Source of the DNA: DATBLE01 sp963837265
GTDB lineage: Bacteria > Actinomycetota > Thermoleophilia > Gaiellales > Gaiellaceae
Length of the DNA stretch: 64,000 nucleotides
Reading direction: 5' to 3'
NCBI GenBank assembly: GCA_963837265.1
Contig: CAWIMQ010000001.1
Span: forward strand, 682,001 to 746,000
Under the pieces are notes generated by a model. It saw only the letters and a program-made list of their open reading frames with translations. It had not been told where the DNA came from and did not search any database. Of the stretch, positions 1 through 7,978 are shown in pieces. The translations under genes were made by a program, and so were the position numbers. How positions within the stretch are numbered: position 1 is the first letter of the stretch; each line of letters starts with the position of its first letter.

Positions 1-1652
1 CGCAGCTTGCCGGCGACCGAGATCAGGGCGCCGCCCGCGCTGATCGCGCTGCGGCTCGCGAAGCTGCCGCTGCCGACCGGCGAGTACTTCGTGTCGACGA
101 GCTCCGTGCGCACGAGGTCGATCGGCACGCCCAGGTGGTGCGCGACGATCTGCGAGAACGTTGTCGCCACTCCCTGGCCGATTGCCGGACAGCTGGTCCA
201 CACCGACACGCTCCCGTCGCCGTTCACAGCGACCCGGCCGGCGTCGTAGCCGAGCACGTTGCGCATGCCACGCGAGCGATAGGTGTCGGAGTTCGTACCC
301 GTGTACTCGACGTACGAGGAGATTCCGAGCCCAAGCCTGCGGCCGTTGCCGGCTGCGCGCGCCTGCTCCTCGGCGAACTCGCGGTATCCGATCTCCTCCA
401 GCGCCAGGTCGAGCGCCGCGCGGTAGTTGCCGCTGTCGTAGCAGAGACCGCTGGCGGTGCGGTACGGGAACGCCTCCGGCGGCACGAAGTTGACGCGCCT
501 GATCTCGGCGCGGTCGATTCCGAGCTCGGCCGCGGCAAGATCCATCAACCGCTCGTGCACGAACGCGGCGACCGGGAGGCCGACGCCCCGGTAAGCGCCC
601 TCCGGGCCCTTGTTCGAGGCGAGCGCGTGCGTGACGTAGCGGTAGTTGCACACGTCGTAAGGACCGGGAAGGATCGCGGGCGTCCCCAGCGGCTCGAGAA
701 TCTGGCCCCAGGGGTAGATCGCATAGGCGCCCACGTCGCAGTAGACCTCGGAGTCGAGCGCGAGGATGCGACCCCGGCTGTCCACGGCGAGCCGCGCGCG
801 GACGACCTGCTCCCGCGCGTGCGTGGCAGCCTCGAGGCCTTCGGCCCGGTCTTCCGCCCACTTGACCGGAGCGTCGAGCCGCAGGGCCGCCCACGCGACG
901 GCGATCTCCTCCGGGTAGACATGGGCCTTCTGGCCGAACCCGCCGCCGATCTCGGGGCACCGGACGCGCACCCGGCTCCCGAGGCCGAGAAGCTCCGCCA
1001 GCGCGTACTCGAGGACGTGAGGGATCTGTGTCGACGACCAAACCTGGAGGCCGTCGCCGTCCGGCACCGCGAGCACCCCACGCGCCTCGATCGGAACCGC
1101 GTTGTAGCGGGGGTTGCGGAACTCCCGCTCCACGATCGCGGCCGCCTGCCGGAAGGAGCCGTCCACGTTCCCCACCTCGCGCTCCTCCCGGAAGATGACG
1201 TTGGAGTGGCCCTCGTGCAGGCTCGGCAGGTCCGGCCGGAGCGCATCGTCGATCGAGGTCACCGCCGGCAGGGGCCGGTAGTCGACCCCGACCAGCTCGG
1301 CGGCGTCCTCGGCCCGGTAGCGGCTGGACGCGACCACGGCCGCGATCGCCTCGCCCACGAAGCGGACGCGTGAGCCGGCGAGAACGGGTCGCGAGAGCAC
1401 GGCCGCCCCCGGCCGGGCGACCTGTGGCGTCAGCGGCGGCACGTCCCGAAGCTCGTCCGGGCCGAAGGCGAGCGCAACCCCCGGCGCCGCGCGGGCCTCC
1501 GCGAGCTCGACGCCGCTCACGGCAGCGTGCGCGTGGACACTGCGCACGAAGGCCAGGTGGAGCGTGCCGGCGGGGGTAAGGTCGTCGAGGAAGACGCCCT
1601 CCCCGCGGAGCAGAGGCCCGTCCTCGACGCGCAGCACGCGGCGGCCGATCAT
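1..1652 (-). CDS. Molybdopterin-binding large subunit, xanthine dehydrogenase/CoxL family (3' end off window)
   Basis: Partial; about 550 N-terminal codons are present, the rest lies left of base 1. The family hydroxylates aldehydes and N-heterocycles at a Mo-cytosine or Mo-pterin centre. Visible family marks are the N-terminal RVEDGPLLRGEGVFLDD stretch, GGGFGQKAHVYPEE near residue 240, GAYRGVG near 353 (close to the form II AYRGAGR loop rather than the CO-dehydrogenase AYXCSFR loop) and GSGSFASRS near the window edge. ATG 1652 is chosen because CAGGAG lies just upstream. It resembles the large subunit at 41732 more than the one at 36151. No FAD or 2Fe-2S subunit is adjacent inside the window. 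Divergent from the gene at 1799. Confidence 0.88.
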   Translation of the reverse strand, partial: MIGRRVLRVEDGPLLRGEGVFLDDLTPAGTLHLAFVRSVHAHAAVSGVELAEARAAPGVALAFGPDELRDVPPLTPQVARPGAAVLSRPVLAGSRVRFVGEAIAAVVASSRYRAEDAAELVGVDYRPLPAVTSIDDALRPDLPSLHEGHSNVIFREEREVGNVDGSFRQAAAIVEREFRNPRYNAVPIEARGVLAVPDGDGLQVWSSTQIPHVLEYALAELLGLGSRVRVRCPEIGGGFGQKAHVYPEEIAVAWAALRLDAPVKWAEDRAEGLEAATHAREQVVRARLAVDSRGRILALDSEVYCDVGAYAIYPWGQILEPLGTPAILPGPYDVCNYRYVTHALASNKGPEGAYRGVGLPVAAFVHERLMDLAAAELGIDRAEIRRVNFVPPEAFPYRTASGLCYDSGNYRAALDLALEEIGYREFAEEQARAAGNGRRLGLGISSYVEYTGTNSDTYRSRGMRNVLGYDAGRVAVNGDGSVSVWTSCPAIGQGVATTFSQIVAHHLGVPIDLVRTELVDTKYSPVGSGSFASRSAISAGGALISVAGKL

Positions 1653-1700
1653 CCTCGGCAGCTCCTGGAGGTGCCCGGCAACGGGGCGAGCCACGCCGGG

Positions 1701-1801
1701 ACCCTAGACCGCGCGTCCGTCGAACGGCGAGAAAACCCGCTCGCGCGCGTCGGGCTTTCCCCTTGTCGCGGCGGGGCGGCATGAGCGAGAGTGGCGGGGT
1801 G
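1701..1801. repeat. Divergent promoter segment, copy A
   Basis: About 101 bases that align along their whole length with 5289-5393. Shared blocks in order are ACCCTAGAC (a TAGGGT -10 read on the minus strand), GGCGAG, AAACCCGCTCGCG, a (G)GG.CTTTCCCCTTG block, GAGAGT and GGGGTGAGC. In this copy the minus-strand -10 faces the Mo-hydroxylase gene (start 1652) and the plus-strand end faces the small ORF at 1799. Confidence 0.75.
1733..1792 (+). promoter_or_regulatory. Class 1 promoter
   Basis: AAACCC at 1733-1738, 24 bases ending CGGGCTTTCCCC, then -35 TTGTCG at 1763-1768, an 18-base spacer and -10 GAGAGT at 1787-1792. Six bases after the -10 is GTG 1799, so the transcript would be leaderless. 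Promoter function is inferred from the same geometry at several other starts in this window. Confidence 0.6.
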
Positions 1802-1984
1802 AGCACCGGGGAGAAGGCCGACGCCGAGGCTTTGCTGCAGATCCGCGCCGCGTGCCGGACGCTGCTCGAGTCGAACGCGGTCGTGCTCGTCAACCTCGCC
1901 GTCCGGACCCTCGCGGAGGTGAGGTCGTGCGAGACCCAGCTCCCCGGCGTGGAGCCGCCCTCGCATCTCGTCGACGTGGAGTGA
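1799..1984 (+). CDS. Small protein, 61 aa, unknown function
   Basis: Not recognised. It would encode a 61-residue, mostly helical, acidic protein with two cysteines (residues 19 and 44) and no membrane segment. GTG 1799 sits 6 bases downstream of a GAGAGT -10, which suggests a leaderless start; ATG 1781 in the same frame is the alternative but would lie inside the promoter. The stop overlaps the GTG of the following LLM gene as GTGA, the same coupling used throughout the window, which is the main argument that this is a real gene. It could instead be a leader peptide for the monooxygenase. Confidence 0.5.
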   Translation: MSTGEKADAEALLQIRAACRTLLESNAVVLVNLAVRTLAEVRSCETQLPGVEPPSHLVDVE

Positions 1985-2997
1985 GGGACGTCCGCCTGGC
2001 GACGAGATTCGGGATCTGGTTCGCCGGCGAGCTATCCGTCGCCCGTCAGGTGGAGCTGGCGGTCCTGGCCGAGCGGGAGGGTCTCGATTCCGTCTGGACC
2101 GCCGAGGGGTACTACGCCCGGGACGCGTGGACACCGCTCGTCGCGATCGCCGGGGCGACGACGAGTGTGCTGCTCGGGACCGGGGTCGTCAACCCGTTCA
2201 CGAGACACCCCGCCCTGCTCGCGATGTCGTTCGCAACCCTCGACGAGCTCAGCGACGGCCGTGTCCTGGCGGGGATCGGGAGCGGCGAGCGGACGAACAT
2301 CCGGGACGAGCTGGGCTTCGAGTTCCGGTCCCCGCTCTCTGCCGTGCGCGAGACGGTCGAGATCGTCAGAGGCATGCTCCGGGGGGATACGGTCCACGTC
2401 GAAGGCCGGATGCTGACGGCGCGGAACGTGAGGCTCTGGTTCACGCCGCCGCGCAGGGACGTTCCGCTCTATGTGGCCGCGGTCGGCCCGAAGATGTGCC
2501 GGCTAGCCGGGGAGCTCGGCGACGGCGTCTACTACCCCCAGTGCTCCCCGGTCTACGTCCGCGCGGCGAACGAGCACGTCTCGGCGGGCGCGCGCGAGGC
2601 AGGGCGCGAGCCCGGCGCGGTCGACCGTGCCGCGATGATCGTCGGCTCGGTCGCGGAGGACCCCGCGGCAGCCAGGGAGGCGACGAAAGGCCTGCTCGCG
2701 GTGTTGCTCGCGGTGCCCGAGGGGGAGCACATCCTCGAGACCAACGGACTCGACCCAGCCGGGGCCGAGGCGATCCGCGGAGCGTTCGCAGGTGAGGGAA
2801 TACGCGGTGCCGTCCGGCAGGTCACAGCCGAGATGGTCGACGTGCTCACCGTCTCCGGAAGCGCGGACGAGGTGCACGAACGGCTCGAAGGGCTACTCGA
2901 TGCCGGCGTGACGCACGTCGTGCTGTCGGCGATCGGGCCGCATGCCGACCAGACGGTTCGCGCCCTCGCGGCGGCGCGCAGGACCCTCGCTCGGTAG
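1981..2997 (+). CDS. LLM-class flavin-dependent monooxygenase/reductase
   Basis: A 338-residue luciferase-like TIM-barrel protein of the F420 or FMN-dependent family. The N-terminal beta strand RFGIWFAG, the stretch LLGTGVVNPFTRHP and the GIGSGERTNIRDELG loop are typical, and the nearest relative in the window is the LLM at 53737 (same NPxTRHPxxLAM and GIGxGE patterns; both keep a VGPKMCRLAGE-like or IGPRMCALAGA segment). GTG 1981 overlaps the stop of the small ORF by four bases. Without a linked reductase or F420 gene the cofactor cannot be decided. Substrate unknown. Confidence 0.85.
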   Translation: MRDVRLATRFGIWFAGELSVARQVELAVLAEREGLDSVWTAEGYYARDAWTPLVAIAGATTSVLLGTGVVNPFTRHPALLAMSFATLDELSDGRVLAGIGSGERTNIRDELGFEFRSPLSAVRETVEIVRGMLRGDTVHVEGRMLTARNVRLWFTPPRRDVPLYVAAVGPKMCRLAGELGDGVYYPQCSPVYVRAANEHVSAGAREAGREPGAVDRAAMIVGSVAEDPAAAREATKGLLAVLLAVPEGEHILETNGLDPAGAEAIRGAFAGEGIRGAVRQVTAEMVDVLTVSGSADEVHERLEGLLDAGVTHVVLSAIGPHADQTVRALAAARRTLAR

Positions 2998-2999
2998 CC

Positions 3000-3397
3000 G
3001 TGGGCGGGGGGGTCGAGATCTGCGCCGCCGCGATGACGCGGTTCGGCAAGCATCTCGACCGCACGGCCAGGAGCCTCGTCGAGGAGGCGGTTCGCAGTGC
3101 GCTGGACGAGCCGGGGTTGGCCGCCGGCGACATCCAGGCCGCGTTCGTCGGCAACGCCGTCAGCGGGCTGATGGACGGGCAGGAGTCCGTAACGAGGACA
3201 GGCGGCGGTCGTTCCACGCGTTCAACGCGTCGCTGGACCTGAGCGAGCTCACGACGCGCTTCGGCCAGGGGGCCGGCGAGGAGCGCAGCGTCTTCATGGA
3301 TCTGTACGCGGAGCGCGAGAGCCTGTCGGCGAGCGACCCGAGGCGGCTGGATCGGCACAGATGTGCCGCCTGCGCGGCTCACCTCCTCGAGGGTTGA
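3000..3397 (+). pseudogene. Thiolase-like remnant
   Basis: The frame opening at GTG 3000, two bases after the LLM stop, encodes about 63 residues aligning with the start of the intact thiolase at 60029-61210 (AAAMTRFGKHLDRTARSL against VGMHPFGKHPDKSLKDL; AFVGNAVSGLMDGQESV against AYVGNSLAGLLTGQEGV). Similarity ends near 3190, and that frame stops at 3242. A neighbouring frame carries a further 60 residues, including MDLYAERESL, to the stop at 3397; I cannot assign this part with certainty. The active-site Cys region and the C-terminal GHPxGATG region are absent, so it cannot be a working thiolase. Confidence 0.45.
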
Positions 3398-3403
3398 TCA
3401 CGC

Positions 3404-4756
3404 TCAGTGGACCCGGTCGTCGCGCCAGCGGCGCGCCTTGCTCCGCTCGTCCCGAAACGCGTCCGCCGCCACGTCGCCCGCGGTCACGTCCATCGTCAGT
3501 CCGATCTCGCGCCGGATCCGCTCGCCGAGCTCGGCGAGCAGCGCCGCCTGCGCGGCGGGCTCCACGTGCTCATCAAGCCCGACGGTGAGCTCGACCCGCT
3601 CCCGGCCCCGGTCGTCGACGTAGACCCGGCCGCGATAGTCCCTGAACGGCCGCTTCCCCACGGGCTGAGCGAAGACGAGCCCGTCGATCGCCGAGGGCCA
3701 GAGGCTCAGACCGCGCACCTTCAGCATGTCGTCGTAGCGCGAGATCGCGCCTGCCTCGAGACCCGGCCACGCACGGCCGCAGGCGCAGCAACCCCAGCCC
3801 AGGTACCTCGCCTTGTCGCCGCTCGCGAACCGGATCAGCGGTGACGCCTCGCTCTCCAGGAACGTGACGACGATTTCGCCCTCCTCCCCGGGCGCCACGT
3901 GCCCGCCGCTCTCGGGGTCGACGACCTCGATCACCGACATGTGCGGGAACGTGTGCAGGACTCCGCGCCGATCGCCGGGCGCTGCCCCGAGCTCGCACGT
4001 CCAGGCGATCGCCCGCTGCGAGCTTCCGTACCACTCGGACAGGGTGGCGCCCCAGGCCCGCTCGAGCCCGTGCGCCCACTCGACCGAGAAGGCCTCGGTC
4101 GCGGTGAACAGGCGGGTGACCGGGGTCTCGACGAGGTCGACGCCGCGTGCATGCGCAGCCTCCATCAGCGTCATCAGATACGACGGTGTCGCGATCACCC
4201 CCTTGGCGCCGAAGCGGAGCGCGAGGTCGAGCTTCTGCTCGGTGGAGTAGACGCCGACCTGGAGCTCCAGCAGGCGGAGGTGCGCCGCTGCCCGCGACAT
4301 CCACTGGCCCGCGGCGCCCAGGCTGATTGGAAGCGTGTTCAGGATCGCGTCTCCCGGCCGAAGGCCTCCCCAGTGGAGCCCCCAGGCCAGGAGAGCGGCG
4401 GTGCTGGAGACGTCCGAAACCGTCAGGCCGTGCACCTCGTGTCCGCCGCCGCTCGTCCCGCCGGTGGTGGTGATCTGCGCGACCTGGCGGAGGTTCACCG
4501 CCAGCCGAGTCCCGAACGGAGGGTGATCCGCCTGATCCTGGACGAGCTCGGCCTTTCGCGTCACCGGGACGGCTCTGGCGAGGTCGTCCAGGGTCAGGCT
4601 CTCGACGTCTCGTGCGCTCAACCCGAGCTTGCGTCGGTAGAACGGGCTGTGCGACCGAACGTGGTCGAGCTGGCTGCGCAGCTTGGCGAGCTGGTAAGCC
4701 TCCAGCTCGCCGCGCGAGAGCCGCTCGACGAAGGGGTTGTACGGTGCCGGCTTCAT
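3404..4756 (-). CDS. PaaK-like phenylacetate-CoA ligase family protein
   Basis: 450 residues, the normal length of this adenylate-forming family, which activates aryl or other carboxylates to acyl-AMP and then acyl-CoA. Visible marks are the Ser/Thr/Gly-rich TTTGGTSGGG loop near residue 95, the SEWYGSSQ segment, the SGDKARYLG motif, the KVRGLSLWPSAI hinge and the C-terminal SKAR lysine region. It also keeps the CCACGRAWP cysteine cluster typical of PaaK proteins. ATG 4756 follows the VOC stop by 16 bases, so the two form an operon. A second, diverged ligase of this family lies at 52412. Substrate unknown. Confidence 0.85.
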   Translation of the reverse strand: MKPAPYNPFVERLSRGELEAYQLAKLRSQLDHVRSHSPFYRRKLGLSARDVESLTLDDLARAVPVTRKAELVQDQADHPPFGTRLAVNLRQVAQITTTGGTSGGGHEVHGLTVSDVSSTAALLAWGLHWGGLRPGDAILNTLPISLGAAGQWMSRAAAHLRLLELQVGVYSTEQKLDLALRFGAKGVIATPSYLMTLMEAAHARGVDLVETPVTRLFTATEAFSVEWAHGLERAWGATLSEWYGSSQRAIAWTCELGAAPGDRRGVLHTFPHMSVIEVVDPESGGHVAPGEEGEIVVTFLESEASPLIRFASGDKARYLGWGCCACGRAWPGLEAGAISRYDDMLKVRGLSLWPSAIDGLVFAQPVGKRPFRDYRGRVYVDDRGRERVELTVGLDEHVEPAAQAALLAELGERIRREIGLTMDVTAGDVAADAFRDERSKARRWRDDRVH

Positions 4757-4772
4757 CTGGCGCCCGGCGCCG

Positions 4773-5213
4773 TCAGTCGCGCAGCTCCTGGAGCTCGAAG
4801 ACGAGACCGTGGAGTGACTGGGGCCGCGTCCAGTTCACCAGGCACTCGCGGTAGACCCTGTCGACCGCGTGGATGTCCCGCAGCGTCATCGGCTCGTCGA
4901 GGACGAAGTCCACGCCGCGTCGCTTCATCTCCTCCATCGCCACCGCGATGTCGTCGACCGCCAGGGTGACCGAGAAGATGCCTTCACCGCGCCGCCGAAC
5001 GAACTTCTCGATCGGGCTTTCCTCTGCCGCGGACTCCATGAGCGCGATCGAGCAGCCGCCGATCCTGAAGCTCGCGAACCTCGACTGGATCGGCGGGTCC
5101 GGCTCGTGCTGGATCGGTTCCGGCTCGAGCCCGAGCTTCGTCCTGAAGTCGGCGATCGCCTGATCGAGATCGGCCACCGCCACGGATATTTCCCTGATCG
5201 ACGTGATCTTCAT
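4773..5213 (-). CDS. VOC-fold protein, methylmalonyl-CoA epimerase-like
   Basis: 146 residues forming one vicinal-oxygen-chelate domain. The pattern IREISVAVADLDQAI, SIALMESAAEESPIEKF, GEGIFSVTLAVDDI and GLVFELQE follows the epimerase branch, but two usual metal-ligand histidines look replaced (SVAV and FSVTL where family members often have H), so a simple epimerase reaction is doubtful. ATG 5213 has a GGAGG ribosome site six bases upstream. Both halves of the tandem VOC protein at 56371 are related to it. First gene of the operon with the PaaK-like ligase, which suggests a CoA-thioester or activated-acid substrate. Confidence 0.75.
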   Translation of the reverse strand: MKITSIREISVAVADLDQAIADFRTKLGLEPEPIQHEPDPPIQSRFASFRIGGCSIALMESAAEESPIEKFVRRRGEGIFSVTLAVDDIAVAMEEMKRRGVDFVLDEPMTLRDIHAVDRVYRECLVNWTRPQSLHGLVFELQELRD

Positions 5214-5288
5214 CTCGCCTCCGAGCCGGATCGCAGTCGGGCCCGAGCACGCGCCGGTCCTGCCCTCTCTCTGGGCCTGCCCGGACGC

Positions 5289-5393
5289 ACCCTAGACGGC
5301 GCGGGCCGGGCCGGCGAGGGAGGAAACCCGCTCGCGAACGTGGGACTTTCCCCTTGCCGCGACGCACGCAGGTGGGCGAGAGTCCACGGGGTG
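5289..5393. repeat. Divergent promoter segment, copy B
   Basis: Second copy of the block at 1701-1801, with all shared elements in the same order and spacing. On the minus strand TAGGGT (5294-5289) faces the VOC gene starting at 5213. On the plus strand the promoter elements face the 3' end of the cyclase gene, 20 bases away, so nothing on that strand is an obvious target. It is either a relic of a lost plus-strand gene or a source of antisense RNA. Confidence 0.7.
5324..5383 (+). promoter_or_regulatory. Class 1 promoter facing antisense to the cyclase gene
   Basis: AAACCC at 5324-5329, 24 bases ending GGGACTTTCCCC, -35 TTGCCG at 5354-5359, an 18-base spacer and -10 GAGAGT at 5378-5383, followed after seven bases by GTG 5391. 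In this copy the box is a clear inverted repeat, GGAAACCC against GGGACTTTCC. Downstream lies the convergent cyclase gene, read in antisense. Confidence 0.5.
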
Positions 5394-5414
5394 AGCTCGA
5401 GATCTCCCCGCGGG

Positions 5415-6179
5415 CTAATCGACGAGCGCCACGGCGCGGACGAAGCCGGCCGTCCCGCCGGAGATCTTGACCGGAAACGCGATCACGGTGAACCCGTGCG
5501 GGGGGAGGAGGTCGAGGTTGGCCATCTTCTCGATGTGGGCGTACTCGATCTCCATTCCGAGCAGGTGGCACGGCCACAGGAACCTCGGGTCGCGACCGTG
5601 CTCGTGGTAGTCGCGCGACCACTGGGAGTAGGGCCGATCGAAGCTCCAGGAGTCGGTCCCGACGACCGTGATCCCCTGGTCGAGGATCCAGCGCAGCGCC
5701 TCCGCACCGAGGTGGCCGCCGCGGTCGAGGTACTCCGGGGTGCCCCAGTGCTTGTCGTTTCCGGTCATCACGAGGACGATGTCGCCCGCTTTCAGCTGGT
5801 ACTCGATCCGGGCGAGCAGCTGCCGGACCTCGTCCGCGGAGACCTCGTGCGCCTGTGGGATGTCGCGGATGTCGAGCACGACGCCGGGTCCCATGCAGCG
5901 TTCGAGCGGCCACTGGTCGATCGTCTTCGGCGCGCTCCCGTCGCTCATCTGCGGGCCCATGTGGTACGGGGCGTCCATGTGCGTCCCCGCGTGAGTCGTC
6001 ATCTCGACGAAGTCGTCGGCATAGCTCTTGCCGGGATGGGGCCAGTCGGCGGGGTCGATGTCGTAGTACTTCTGGTCCTCGAGCGCGCCGTTCTCGTGGT
6101 CGAGATGGGTGATGGTGACGTTCATCAGCGGGCTCGGATCGCTTTCCGTCACCATCGAGAGATCGATGATTCGCGGCAT
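5415..6179 (-). CDS. Cyclase family protein (kynurenine formamidase-like hydrolase)
   Basis: 254 residues, usual for the metal-dependent cyclase/formamidase fold that hydrolyses amide or lactone bonds. Motifs seen are the N-terminal IIDLSM, the metal site HAGTHMDAPYHMG, GDIVLVMTGNDKHWG, GTDSWSFDRP and the C-terminal VIAFPVKISGGTAGFVRAVA. ATG 6179 is chosen over an in-frame ATG 27 bases upstream because AAGGAG stands before it. It has its own class 2 promoter and is divergent from the LLM gene at 6422. Two other cyclase-family genes lie at 19815 and 39890. Confidence 0.85.
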   Translation of the reverse strand: MPRIIDLSMVTESDPSPLMNVTITHLDHENGALEDQKYYDIDPADWPHPGKSYADDFVEMTTHAGTHMDAPYHMGPQMSDGSAPKTIDQWPLERCMGPGVVLDIRDIPQAHEVSADEVRQLLARIEYQLKAGDIVLVMTGNDKHWGTPEYLDRGGHLGAEALRWILDQGITVVGTDSWSFDRPYSQWSRDYHEHGRDPRFLWPCHLLGMEIEYAHIEKMANLDLLPPHGFTVIAFPVKISGGTAGFVRAVALVD

Positions 6180-6218
6180 CAGTGCTCCTTCTCGCGTCGC
6201 CGGCACAGGCCGCCCGAG

Positions 6219-6265
6219 AGCCTACGACGGAGGTGCGTGGCCCGTCCATCCTCCTTTCGGCGGAG
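6219..6265 (-). promoter_or_regulatory. Class 2 promoter of the cyclase gene
   Basis: Read on the minus strand: box CTCCGCCGAAAGGAGGAT (6265-6248), -35 TGGACG starting on the last T of the box, an 18-base spacer and -10 TAGGCT (6224-6219). The geometry is the same as at 6318 and 11549. The start codon is 40 bases downstream with an AAGGAG site. Confidence 0.55.
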
Positions 6266-6317
6266 AGCGCCCGGTGAGCTCTGCGGAGGACGCGGGCGCG
6301 CCGGGTCGAGGGACGCG

Positions 6318-6363
6318 CTCCTTCGGAAGGAGGATGCACACACAGCGGCCGTCGTGGAAGGCT
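6318..6363 (+). promoter_or_regulatory. Class 2 promoter of the LLM-cupin operon
   Basis: Box CTCCTTCGGAAGGAGGAT (6318-6335), which contains a perfect CTCCTT/AAGGAG inverted repeat, then -35 TGCACA sharing the last T, a 17-base spacer and -10 AAGGCT (6358-6363). The leader of about 50 bases carries the GAGGAG ribosome site of the gene at 6422. The box is 53 bases from its minus-strand counterpart, so one protein could control both directions. Confidence 0.55.
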
Positions 6364-6421
6364 CGTCACATCCGCCCGGGGATCGCGTCGTCCGGCCACC
6401 GGGAGACGAGGAGTAGCCAGG

Positions 6422-7555
6422 GTGCGCTTCGACAGCGGGCTGCTGATCCACTCGGGGCGGGTCTCGAACTACCCGCCGATCGCCGAGTGGACACAGACGG
6501 CTCGGTTCCTCGAGAGCGCCGGGTTCACGGGGCTCTGGTGCGCCGAGCATCACTTCTTCTGGGACGGCTGGACACACCCGACGCCGACGAATCCGTTGCT
6601 CTTCGGCGCGTTCATGGCGTCGCAGACGACCCGGCTGAGGCTGGGGCAGTGCGGAGTCTCGCTGCCCGACTGGCACCCGCTGCACGTCGCCGAGGACGTC
6701 CTGATGCTCGACCACATGACGGAGGGCCGGGTCGACTTCGGGATCATCCGCGGCCTGAACAACCGCACCGCCGGGAACTTCAACCCGGACGCGGACCGGC
6801 GCGACCAGCCCCGCAACCGGGCGCTCTTCTGGGAGTCCTTCGAGGTCGTCCGGAAGGCGCTCTCGGGCGGTCCCTTCAGCCACGAAGGCGACTTCTACAC
6901 GCTGCCCGTGCCAGGCTGGACGGAGCAGGCGACCGAGGACGCTCCGCTCGACCCGCGCTTCTACTCGTCCGACGGTGAGCTGATCGCAGTCGAGATCTAC
7001 CCTCACCCCTATCAGCAGCCGACTCCGCCGATGTGGCTGATGGCCGACTCCATCTCCACCACGGTCGAGGGTGCCGAGCGCGGCCTGGGCGTGATCTCGT
7101 GGGGTCAGTCCTTCGAGCGCACGCGCGAGGCGATGTCCGCCTACCGGGCGGCGCTGCCGGACGGCGTCGAGGGTCGCCTGGGGATCATGCGGCCCGTCTA
7201 CGTCGCGCCGTCGACCGCTGCCGCGGAGGAGGTGATGAGACCGGCGGTCAACCTGCTGATGGAGAAGATTGTCGGCAAGTCCCCGTCGTGGGACGGCCGG
7301 AAGGCCTTCCTCGCGACCGACGAGGAGATCTCCGACGCGGATCTCGAGGCCGAGTGGTTCGACTTCCTCAACCATCGCGGCTGGTGCCTGGTCGGTACGC
7401 CGGACGAGGTGACCGAGAAGCTCATGCGGTTCGAGTCGGACCTCGGCTGCACCCACATCGTCAACTACTGGGCGATCCCCCTGATCGGCTTCGACCAGAT
7501 GATGGCGAGCCAGAAGCTGTTCGCGGACGAGGTCATGCCGAGCTTCTCCGCCTGA
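6422..7555 (+). CDS. LLM-class flavin-dependent monooxygenase, bacterial-luciferase type
   Basis: 377 residues. FDSGLLIHSGRV, GLWCAEHHFFWDGWTHPTP, RLGQCGVSLPDWHPL and the GRVDFGIIRGLNNR loop fit the FMN-dependent two-component luciferase group more closely than the shorter F420 type. GTG 6422 has GAGGAG eight bases upstream. It heads a co-oriented set with a cupin (7583) and a protein with a flavin-reductase domain (7978); such reductases supply FMNH2 to this class of oxygenase, so the trio may be one oxygenase system. Substrate unknown. Confidence 0.85.
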   Translation: MRFDSGLLIHSGRVSNYPPIAEWTQTARFLESAGFTGLWCAEHHFFWDGWTHPTPTNPLLFGAFMASQTTRLRLGQCGVSLPDWHPLHVAEDVLMLDHMTEGRVDFGIIRGLNNRTAGNFNPDADRRDQPRNRALFWESFEVVRKALSGGPFSHEGDFYTLPVPGWTEQATEDAPLDPRFYSSDGELIAVEIYPHPYQQPTPPMWLMADSISTTVEGAERGLGVISWGQSFERTREAMSAYRAALPDGVEGRLGIMRPVYVAPSTAAAEEVMRPAVNLLMEKIVGKSPSWDGRKAFLATDEEISDADLEAEWFDFLNHRGWCLVGTPDEVTEKLMRFESDLGCTHIVNYWAIPLIGFDQMMASQKLFADEVMPSFSA

Positions 7556-7582
7556 AGCAGTCCAGCGATGAAAGGAGGTTCG

Positions 7583-7978
7583 ATGGAGGAGCCGTCGATC
7601 GTGATCACGCAGATCGCCGACGTTCCGGAGTCGCCGGTCAATCGAATGACGGTGCAGCACGATCAGGGGTGGACGCGTGGGTTGATCCAGAAGGCGATCA
7701 ACGGCAGCCCCGACCTCTTCGTGAGCGTCTTCCGCATGGAGCCGAACCAGGTGCATCCGAAGCATCGACACGCGAATGTCGGCGAGTGCTACTTCGTGCT
7801 CGAGGGGAGGGCCGAGATGACCGTCGGCGACCGCGTGGAGTGGGTCGACGCCGGCACCGCAATCTACGTTCCGAAGGGTGTTCCGCACGGCACACGAACG
7901 GACGACGTGGGCTTCACGACGCTCGTCATCTATCCGGAGGGCGACTGGGACAAGGTCGAGAAGGAGTTCGTCGACTAG
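7583..7978 (+). CDS. Cupin-domain protein
   Basis: 131 residues with a single beta-barrel cupin. The metal-binding pattern is VHPKHRHANVGECYFVLEG (His, His, Glu side) and VPHGTR for the second histidine motif. ATG 7583 is preceded by AAAGGAGG four bases upstream, which rules out the in-frame ATG at 7568, whose coding sequence contains that ribosome site. The stop overlaps the next GTG by one base. It may be a small dioxygenase, isomerase or sensor; nothing in the sequence decides. Confidence 0.82.
   Translation: MEEPSIVITQIADVPESPVNRMTVQHDQGWTRGLIQKAINGSPDLFVSVFRMEPNQVHPKHRHANVGECYFVLEGRAEMTVGDRVEWVDAGTAIYVPKGVPHGTRTDDVGFTTLVIYPEGDWDKVEKEFVD

Noticed and set aside
135..1373. 412-codon open frame on the plus strand
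   Set aside because: It is antisense to the Mo-hydroxylase gene, whose minus-strand frame shows the family motifs. The plus frame has the Arg/Val/Asp-rich repetitive composition of a shadow frame.
4869..6416. 515-codon plus-strand frame, including GTG 5391 after the copy B promoter
   Set aside because: It runs antisense through the VOC and cyclase genes. The cyclase motifs and ribosome site settle the coding strand. Only the promoter-like copy B is kept as a finding; the frame itself is not called.
6179..7888. 569-codon minus-strand frame opposite the LLM and cupin genes
   Set aside because: Shadow frame; the plus-strand proteins at 6422 and 7583 have clear family motifs and ribosome sites.
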